64,000 nt of DNA, taken from Prosapia bicincta. Its lineage: Eukaryota > Arthropoda > Insecta > Hemiptera > Cercopidae. Below, one piece after another: positions 56,698-64,000 of the stretch; the stretch's first letter is position 1, and the number at the start of each line of letters is the position of its first letter. The stretch lies in NCBI GenBank assembly GCA_036971475.1, contig JBAIZL010000006.1, positions 13,848,705-13,912,704 of the forward strand. Reading direction: 5' to 3'. The translations under genes were made by a program, and so were the position numbers. The notes beneath the pieces were generated by a model that ran no database searches, was not told the DNA's origin, and saw only the letters and a list, made by a program, of their open reading frames with translations.

Positions 56698-57905
56698 AAG
56701 AAAGTGACATAATGGCTAGCTTGGATTTCAAGTCATTATTTCCCAGCGTTTCCATTGATTAAGTGCTTCAGAGGATTTTTGAAGAGCTTCCTCCGCATGT
56801 CTTGGATCTGGCTAGGCACTATCTCAATAACTTTTTTTTTTGTTTAATGAAATGTTTTACAGGCAACTTGATGGTGCCCCTATGGGATCTTCTCTTTCTC
56901 CAGCTGTAGCCAATATGTTTATGACGTTCTTTGAGTAAGACAACCTGAATGATGCTTTTCTAAGGCCTAAAGCTTGGTTTCGTTATGTCGATGACGTCTT
57001 TATGATTTGGCAACATGGTGGCACAGAACTTGATAAGTTCCTTGCGTACCTCAACTCTCGCCATTCCAGGATATTTTACACTTTGGAACTAGAGAGTGAT
57101 GGTTGCTTGCCGTTTCTGGAATTCTTGATTATGAATGGTCAGAAAGATTGTGTTCACCATTCGGTCTACAGAAAAACTACTCATACCAATAGATATCCTA
57201 ATGCTGAGTCACATCACCACCCATCGCAGATCCAGGCTGTCGCTGGCACCCTCTTCTGTCGGTTTCACAAGTTAAGACATCCATTCGAGGGACCAGGAAC
57301 TTATTACTATGAGAGAGGTGCTTAGAAGCAATGGCTATAAGGAATATGCCATTAATAAAGCGTTACACCGCCAAAGTGTCCTTCCAGTTGACGTGGACGA
57401 GAAAGATACTGAGAAAACTGGCACTGTTTTCCTGCCCTTTATTAAAGGAACGACTGATAGGATTGGCAGACTCTTTAGGAGGCATGGTATACGTTCCGTT
57501 TACAAACCTTATATCACCATCGACAAGGTTGTTGGTAACGCCAAAGATAAGATCTTCTAGGAAAACCACGGCGCTTACAGCGTTTCTTGTGGAGTTTGTA
57601 AGAAATCGTAAATTGGCCAAACGAACAGACGTATCTCATCTAGGCTTGAGGAGCACAAACTAGGCCTTAAAAACAAGGAGAAAACGCCGGCGCTGTACAA
57701 GCACCACTGCGATACAGGGCATGCCATTGATTTCCAATCTTGCCGACAGATTGCTTAAGTGGAAAACTACAGGACTAGAATTATTCGTGAGGCTATCGAA
57801 ATAGAGAAGTGAGAGAGTCTCAACAAACGCGATGATACTTTGAATTTGCCCATAGTGTGGAAATGTGTCATCGAAAGATTTTATCGGCAGAAAGGTGTAC
57901 AAAGG
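56698..57905 (+). pseudogene. PLE reverse transcriptase and GIY-YIG relic (PLE-6)
   Basis: The longest PLE coding relic here. The plus strand reads MASLDFKSLFPSV (catalytic Asp motif, near 56712), PMGSSLSPAVANMFM (near 56877), FRYVDDVFMIW (catalytic YVDD, near 56978), LPFLEFLI (near 57110), YRKTTHTNRYPNAESHH and, after a frameshift, GYKEYAINKALHRQ. The GIY-YIG part follows with YSVSCGVCKKS, a stop in place of the Tyr of YIG (57608-57610), then IGQTNRRISSRLEEHKL. Frameshifts lie at the T run near 56831 and near 57320, with stops near 56760, 56938 and elsewhere. A sequence resembling a 3' splice site (ATTTTGTTTCAG) lies just before 56694. The 5' part of the protein is missing. Confidence 0.85.
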
Positions 57906-57996
57906 CAAAGGAATGTGAGTAATTGTTTGATGAGTATCAATGGTGAGTTAATTTGTGAAAATTATCGATGTGTGATTTGACGTCGATGGGCGTCAT

Positions 57997-58003
57997 TCCT
58001 CTA

Positions 58004-58040
<37 letters not shown>
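57997..58040. repeat. (TA)n microsatellite
   Basis: TA run between the end of PLE-6 (plus) and the PLE tail that follows (minus), so the two tails face each other across it. Confidence 0.95.
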
Positions 58041-58044
<4 letters not shown>

Positions 58045-58140
58045 AACTAAGTCAAAATACAATTACAAGAATTATAATTGAATCTACAATTCAAAGCTTT
58101 TCGTTGGATAACAGTACCAACATCATCAGGAATATTAAAC
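58041..58140 (-). mobile_element. PLE 3' tail with intact hammerhead
   Basis: A solo tail on the minus strand: hammerhead (58089-58133), then the terminal words 'aattataattcttgtaattgtattttgactt' (in pieces) and 'agttcttta' against (TA)n. A second short TA run (58139-58169) lies on its 5' side. Confidence 0.75.
58089..58133 (-). ncRNA. Hammerhead ribozyme, intact core (best copy)
   Basis: On the minus strand: ATTC/GAAT stem I; CTGATGA (58129-58123); one unpaired T; stem II GTTGGTA with ATCCAAC (five firm pairs); loop of about five bases; GAAA (58102-58099); helix III AAGCTT, a perfect palindrome with no loop of its own; T before the predicted cleavage site. Every conserved core base is present. 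The loop-free helix III can only form between two molecules, so cleavage would need a dimer, as is known for PLE hammerheads. Confidence 0.75.
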
Positions 58141-58199
58141 ATATATATATATGTATATATATATATATAGCTTTTAGCACTTTATATATATCTCTATAC

Positions 58200-59430
58200 T
58201 TTTAGCACTTTATTTTATACATGCTCTCGTTGTTGAAATGAATATACTATAGTAGTTGAATATTCAACAAAACAAAAGTCAACTACAAATAATATACATA
58301 AATAATTTTACTAGATTTTCAATAATAATAACAATATCAAACTACACGGGTAGATATAAACTAAATAAGTTACCATCAACAAACCTTGGTATTCACCCAA
58401 ATTTAGTTCTAACTAGGTGATAGATTTCTTATGATAGATTTACTGGATGCATTTTTTTTTTTTTTTATGCTTGCGAAAACAATTTTTTACACGTCAACAA
58501 AATTTCAAAACCAAATTATGTATACTGTTACAAAATATCTCCAGGAATTTATTACATTGTCTTCTTTTGCATAATATTATAATACGATTTTCTCCTAAAA
58601 AAAGTTACAGAACGCAAACTAATCAATCGTAACTTTGCTTAGTGATATTCAACACCTGCATTGTTGGAAAATTCTCTACATCCTTTTCTTAGGAATTATT
58701 AATGCAAGGTACAAAGTAAATCAATCTTCTTTGTGTTTTCTTCTTTCTTGTCACGACTCATTTACTTCCACAAGCACCTAATGATGCTGAAAAATAATTT
58801 TACCACAGTAACACACGTTAAAAGACCCTTGTTAATAATATTATATTTTTAACACAAGTAAATTAATATATATAACGTGTAGAAAATATATTTTACAAGT
58901 AGAAAATAACTAGTTATTCATTGCAATAATCACAAGAAACATAATTTAAAAACTTATTATTAAAATTTAAAATTAATTGAAACACTGTTAAATATACGGT
59001 ACGTTCCTAAAAGAAACGGAGAAACGTTAAAGATATTATCCTCACGAATATATAATAAAAAGCGTCCACATAAAAAGGTATGAAACATAAACTACGTCAA
59101 TTAGTTAGACTGGGAGAAAGATTTCCCCTAAATTCCAGTTGCATCGTTATGATGAAATCATAGTAAAATATGTAGGGCGATAAGTGTAAGATGAAGTGCG
59201 AAAATTGAAAAAGACCCGTCCTCTAAGACGAAATACGCTAACCTCAGTAGGAAAAATATGTTTGAGGTTTAAGCTCATTAACTTCTGTTATTAATTAACA
59301 AATGAGTGCAAGTTGCAAACACAAATTGTAGATAATTTACTGTTAACAAAAATTATGTGAAATAGGACCGTATTAGACATTTTATAGTGAATTTATACCA
59401 GACTGTTTCACTACAACTTATTTTGAGATA
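58200..59430. other. Non-coding region
   Basis: AT-rich, no recognised feature. Confidence 0.5.
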
Positions 59431-59675
<245 letters not shown>

Positions 59676-59929
59676 TGTGTATTTGAAGTTCAGTATTGTA
59701 CTTCCCTTAATAGCTAAAAGTAGTAGCTGTTCCTCTAAAAGATATAAAAGTGGTAGCTGTTACCAAAAAGAAATGAAAATATATTTGACAAAAGAAATAA
59801 AATTACCAAAATATGGAATCTACTTATAAAATGGAAACAAATGATAAAATATATTTTATTGATTTAACAATAATGAAAAAATGAAGAGTTTGAATATATA
59901 TGATATACCTTAAGCAAACACAAACAATT

Positions 59930-60283
59930 CAAATATTACTAAATAATTCTAATCGTAAAACCAAAAAATGCCAGATTTATAAAACTTATTTTATAGATTG
60001 CATAAAATCCCCATGAATAAAGAAAATAAAATGAGAGGAAAACCATAATTTGTCAAATAGCCATAGAAAGTGCTTATAAAAAACAACTGTCGACAAACTT
60101 AATTAGGATATTTTTAATAAACAACGTATTAAATTTTGTAACTTAATTTACAAAAATAATTTGATTTTCATTTTTATTTACAGGCAATAAATATATCAGG
60201 AAACAATTATATCACCAAATTGTTTAAGAATACAAATCTAAAAATTGCATACAAAACTATTAAGAAAATAATAAATAATTATT
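59930..60283 (+). pseudogene. PLE linker relic (PLE-7), same subfamily as PLE-1 and PLE-5
   Basis: Co-linear with 41130-41520: 'ttatagattgcataaaatccccat.aat.aagaaaat', 'atttgtcaaat.gc', and farther on KLFKNTNLKIAYKT (near 60215), as in the other two copies. Many stops and frameshifts. It breaks off at about 60283 before the GIY-YIG domain, and no hammerhead tail is attached. Confidence 0.7.
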
Positions 60284-60289
60284 TTTCTT

Positions 60290-61140
60290 GCACCTCCAAA
60301 TACAAACTCATCACCTTGTCATTTTCCTTGTTATTTTACGTCGTCCAAACGTAAACTGAAGCTTTTTATTGTAGAGTTTAGACTCTACTCTTCAGTCCAA
60401 TAAACTTCATACCAATTAAAATACTTCATGCTGAATATATGTCTTTTAAACACTTGTACATTGGAAATAGCAAATTTTGTAAATATCTTAACCGAAATTT
60501 AAACAAAACCATGTATAACTCTCATCGTTATAATATTAGCGAGAAAAAACCGATAAAAAAACTGTAAACTAACAAAAACATTTTGAGATAATTAACACGT
60601 ATTATGAGGTTTCTAAGCTGAATTAAAAATAAGAAAACACGGGAGGTTTTTGTTTTAAGTCAGGCATTATTTATACAGTGGGAGGATAAACAAGGGCCAG
60701 GAAATGTCCTTTCTGACGGCTGGAACAAAACAAAAAGCTTTTCTCCAACCTTTATTGCTTTCTCCGAAAATAAAGAATGGCATAGCACTATTGTTGTACA
60801 CGCCATTCTGTCTGGATGGGGAATTGTCTTTTACATGTTTAATCTGTCGAAATATTATAATAATGCTGCTTTTAATTAAAACACTAATCAAGATGTAAAA
60901 CGAAGCTATTAGGTTTACAGTTTAGAGAAGTATTACAGACGGTTTAAGAATAAAACTTCAAAATGAGAACTGTATAAAACTGTAGTAATAAGCTGAATAT
61001 ATTAAATAAAGTATTTAAAAATTGTAAAATCATTAATGTAAAACAATTAACACTTTATACAATACAATTTTACTCTAATTGTGTAATTGTGGATAGCTTT
61101 CCTACAACTCTGGTGACAAATATATTAAAAGAGGAATAAC
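60290..61140. other. Non-coding region
   Basis: No recognised feature; short ORFs at 60667-60898 overlap on both strands and resemble nothing known. Confidence 0.4.
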
Positions 61141-61147
61141 TAATATA

Positions 61148-61148
61148 G

Positions 61149-61201
<53 letters not shown>
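61148..61201. repeat. Compound (CA)n(TA)n microsatellite
   Basis: CA repeats pass into TA repeats. A further CA-rich stretch lies at 61318-61352. Confidence 0.95.
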
Positions 61202-61202
<1 letters not shown>

Positions 61203-61539
61203 CGTGCACTTTAATATACTTAAACAAGAATCTTGGTATACATGCGAGTCGATTTTTGAGAACTTAAATTACGTGTTCCTATTTACGAGCGTCTTCTGAG
61301 ACTCTTTAAATATATTTACACACACACACAAACACATACACACACACACACACTTGAAAAGATTTAAAATGTATATAGATAATTTTGTTATAAATATGGG
61401 TATATTATTTTCTCAACAAAATATTGATAAAATGTTATAGTTCTTTTATAATTTTTAATAGGTTTTTCACGTAATCTCTCACTTTATATCTCCGTTGACA
61501 TCAGATAGACTATATCGTGAATGATGTCGCTGCGTTTAC

Positions 61540-62130
61540 TCAATCCCTTAAATGTTACACAGCCCGAATGTGGTTTGCCTAAATAATGTTTTTTTTTCTT
61601 TATAATTCCAAGAGTTACAGTCCAACATCAGAGATTCTTGCGGCCATCCAACAGAACCTCCTCTACCAAACCTCTGACCATGAAACCTCCTCCATCCTGT
61701 TGGGAAGATAAAATGTCCACCTGTTTCCAATATCTTTGTCATCAATTAGAGAGAACACATATATTTCTAACATGTACATATAGTTACAGTACTGCTTCTG
61801 ATGGTGTTATCTACAAGAGCAAAATGAGCCAAGGACACGATGGTAATGGTGCAGCATACTACATAACCATTTACCTTTGTCGACACAAAGACGTACTTAT
61901 ACTCTTCGTTGGCTTCCTGAGAACCCCAATATTCGGAAGCTGTTACGGTTCACACAAATATTATTGTGGGAAGGCGCCTCAACAATGAAGCAAATTCTCT
62001 TGGGATAAGTTGGATGATCGTAATTGTGATTCAGAACCCAAAGTCAACAAATTTACTAATTATGCTAGCCTAATTAAATGCCGCAATTTAATTTCCGATC
62101 ATGTAGTCCCACCCTTTATGCAAAACATTT
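61540..62130. other. Unrecognised GC-richer patch
   Basis: Less AT-rich than its surroundings. A plus-strand frame of 116 codons (61638-61988) and a minus-strand frame of 65 codons overlap. Neither has a recognisable domain. It might be a decayed element; there is no evidence for a host gene. Confidence 0.25.
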
Positions 62131-62574
62131 TGTGTTGAGAACTTTCGAATAAATAGTTAGAAGCTGCGCCGAGTGATAGACTTATTAGTGCTACAAACAC
62201 AATCTCTTACTGTATCCTATGCCGGAAGGGCGTTTCTTAATGTCTACGCTTTCCATCTCTTTTTATTTGTTCTCTAATATCACGTTATTTCGTTACGATT
62301 GCTTGGTTATACGTTTATACATTTCTAAACCGAAATTATTGACAACGTATTTGAAAAGACTTAAGTGAAATGCTTTTCCTCCATTTGAAAATAAATTAAT
62401 TTCATTACATTTAATTAAAGTAATAATATTTTTTTAAAACTGTATTAACATCAAGTGTCATCAATTACACGTTTAAAAATGTACTTTAAACTGTGAATAA
62501 ATAAAAACTATTTTATTCACGATTAAAAGTTTATACTAGATATATGTAAGGAGAGTATGAACCATTAGTAGAAA

Positions 62575-62670
62575 ATAAACAGGTAATACAAAAATATTTT
62601 TTACAAGTCAATTCCTACTTAAATCAACAGAGAGAAATTTTATTTTAGTTTTGTTTTATTTTATAATATT
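62575..62670. repeat. Dispersed repeat D, partial inverted copy
   Basis: The complement of 'aagtcaattcctacttaa' and 'ttttattttagttttg' matches 51120-51180. Confidence 0.45.
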
Positions 62671-63049
62671 ACAATTATATGCATACGTTTATACAATGTC
62701 AGAATAAAAATATTAAGCGAAAAAATATTGAAAGCGAATTTCCTTGCAATTTTCCATTTCCTTCTTTCTTTCTATGTATGGTATTAATTTTTTTTTTTTT
62801 TTTGTTACTATTTATATATAAGTTTCTTTTCACTTTCCTTTCACATTGTCCGTTTGTAAAGGAAGGTTCGTTACCATTAATCCAGTTTGTTTGTTTATTT
62901 TAGTCTTATATTTAATTTTTAATCCTAGAGCATTATTTATCATATCGTTTAGTATCCATGGTATCAATCTAAGGTTATGTAATGGTGGTTTTACAACAAT
63001 CAGAAGGGACAAAAGAAAAATTCATATACATCTTTGAGAATGGGAATAC

Positions 63050-63135
63050 TAGTTATGGGAGAGCTGGTGTAGTGCCAAAGTATCCTGGAATTCGAAAACG
63101 AGATACTCTGTTCAAATCGGACCTAAGAACTTCCC
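63050..63135 (+). mobile_element. Possible tRNA-derived SINE head
   Basis: GCTGGTGTAGTGCCAAAG (near 63064) resembles an RNA polymerase III A box and GTTCAAATC (near 63110) fits the B box consensus GWTCRANNC, about 44 bases apart as in tRNA genes. The acceptor arms do not pair, so this is not a tRNA gene. No second copy was found in the window. Confidence 0.4.
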
Positions 63136-63286
63136 AATTTTGTATAATTTAATTAGAATAAATATTTGAAAAAATCTATTAACATCCGTCGTCATCCACT
63201 ATAGGTTAAAAGATATGTATTTGAGCTTCACTGGATCAATAAATAGTATTTTTTTAACGACTAATATTTTGTATAAGATATATACA

Positions 63287-64000
63287 CAGTCTATTCAATA
63301 AGTATCGGGACTGGTTCCAAAAAACAAAATTTATTCCAGATATCATTACAATTACTTAATAGTGTTCAAAATACATTCCTCCTGCATCGATACACTTAGT
63401 TCGACGCGTCTGGCACTCGTCAAAAGACAATGGGTTTCCGGAATACGGTTGAGAACCTTTGTCGTCACCTCTTCATTCAAGCCCGTCGATGGAGTCGGAC
63501 CGTTTTCCCTTGGTGGAAACAAGAAAAGGTCTGGTGGAGCCAGGTCTGGGCTAAAGACGGGGGGGGGTGAGGCAACGTTGCACACCGAATTTAGCCAGCA
63601 GCTGCCGCACAACGAACGCACCGTGGCACTGCGCATTGTAATGGTATAGTTTTCTATTCTTTGCAATGGCTTTTCGCACGCACGTTACGCGATTTCACTG
63701 GCATGTCAGTACTTGCACGTAAAATGTAGCATTTATGGTCGTTTCAGTAGGCACAGACTCCTTGTGAACAATGCCACGCCGATCGAAAGAAACATTCAGC
63801 ATGGTTTAGATTTTTTTTATTTTGACATCCTAGATTTTTTCGGACGCGGATACCCCTGCTTTGCACTTCCCCCGTCTGGTCATTCTGATCTTCAACTTTT
63901 TGTATCCGGGTCGTACTGGAACAGTCAAGATTCATCGCCATTATTAACGTTGTAGAGAAAAACTTAATCTTCTTTGTCCAAAATTTCTTGCGAAATATCC
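63287..64000 (-). mobile_element. Mariner-type transposon, 3' part
   Basis: A terminal sequence CACAGTCTATTCAATAAGT starts after TATATA, fitting a mariner inverted repeat at a TA target. The minus strand carries transposase sequence up to the window end, where it is cut off. The copy is decayed. Confidence 0.75.
63352..64000 (-). pseudogene. Mariner transposase relic
   Basis: The minus strand encodes a decayed mariner transposase. The upstream part (63941-63744) reads in the style of GDESW.....DP..., seen here as AMNLDCSSTTRIQK and later HAECFFRSAWHCSQGV. The part at 63600-63352 gives FSPDLAPPDLFLFP, the block holding the last catalytic Asp of the D,D34D triad, then NRIPETH. The frame changes at least twice and a stop follows CAY near 63744. 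The N-terminal DNA-binding domain lies beyond the window. Confidence 0.75.

Noticed and set aside
57925..57985. TTTGATGA as hammerhead end of PLE-6
   Set aside because: No GAAA box and no stem II follow; only the short word resembles the core.
61638..61988. 116-codon ORF as a host gene
   Set aside because: No recognisable domain, overlapping frame on the other strand, no splice or promoter evidence. Kept only as an unrecognised patch.

Overview
The window is a gene-poor, strongly AT-rich stretch of animal nuclear DNA. I see no host protein-coding gene, rRNA or intact tRNA. Its recognisable content is transposable elements in various stages of decay, satellites and microsatellites. The element set suggests an arthropod, probably an insect: a Ty3 element of the 17.6/297 type with a TATA-like target, an RNase H-bearing LINE of the LOA/I group, R1-like LINE tails, a mariner and many Penelope-like elements (PLEs). 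The species cannot be fixed from this.

Layout. 1-5.8 kb: non-coding DNA. 5.8-11.1 kb: a PLE 3' end (minus), a nearly full ORF2 LINE (plus, about 6.75-10.8 kb) and PLE tails in inverted arrangement around (TA)n. 11.1-15.8 kb: dispersed repeats and two elements with hammerhead-like motifs. 15.86-21.36 kb: a Ty3 element (minus) inserted into the (TA)n tail of a PLE, with its 5' end deleted. 21.4-29.3 kb: mostly anonymous DNA, two PLE-type tails and one unrecognised GC-richer patch. 29.3-36.5 kb: PLE relics, a hAT-like terminus, a LINE tail and a six-copy 167-bp satellite. 39.6-46.6 kb: PLE tails and one PLE coding relic between long (TA)n arrays, plus a non-coding LTR pair at 42.1-45.4 kb. 47-54 kb: three R1-like relics, a 54-bp satellite, and second copies of repeats first seen at 4.7-12.3 kb. 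54-60 kb: a hammerhead with an intact core and two PLE coding relics, one with reverse transcriptase and GIY-YIG domains. 63.3 kb to the end: a mariner relic running off the window.

The main theme is the PLE population. Its 3' ends carry hammerhead ribozyme motifs. Four copies keep both core boxes (CTGATGA and GAAA) with a clear stem II, and many degenerate copies remain. Helix III is a short palindrome (AAGCTT, ATGTACAT, ACGCGT), which would favour cleavage as a dimer. Many copies run into long (TA)n arrays, and several are arranged as 130-330 bp palindromes with two opposed hammerhead-like arms. Hammerheads in PLEs are established knowledge. The palindromic, apparently non-autonomous elements and the (TA)n association are the least described part of this window.
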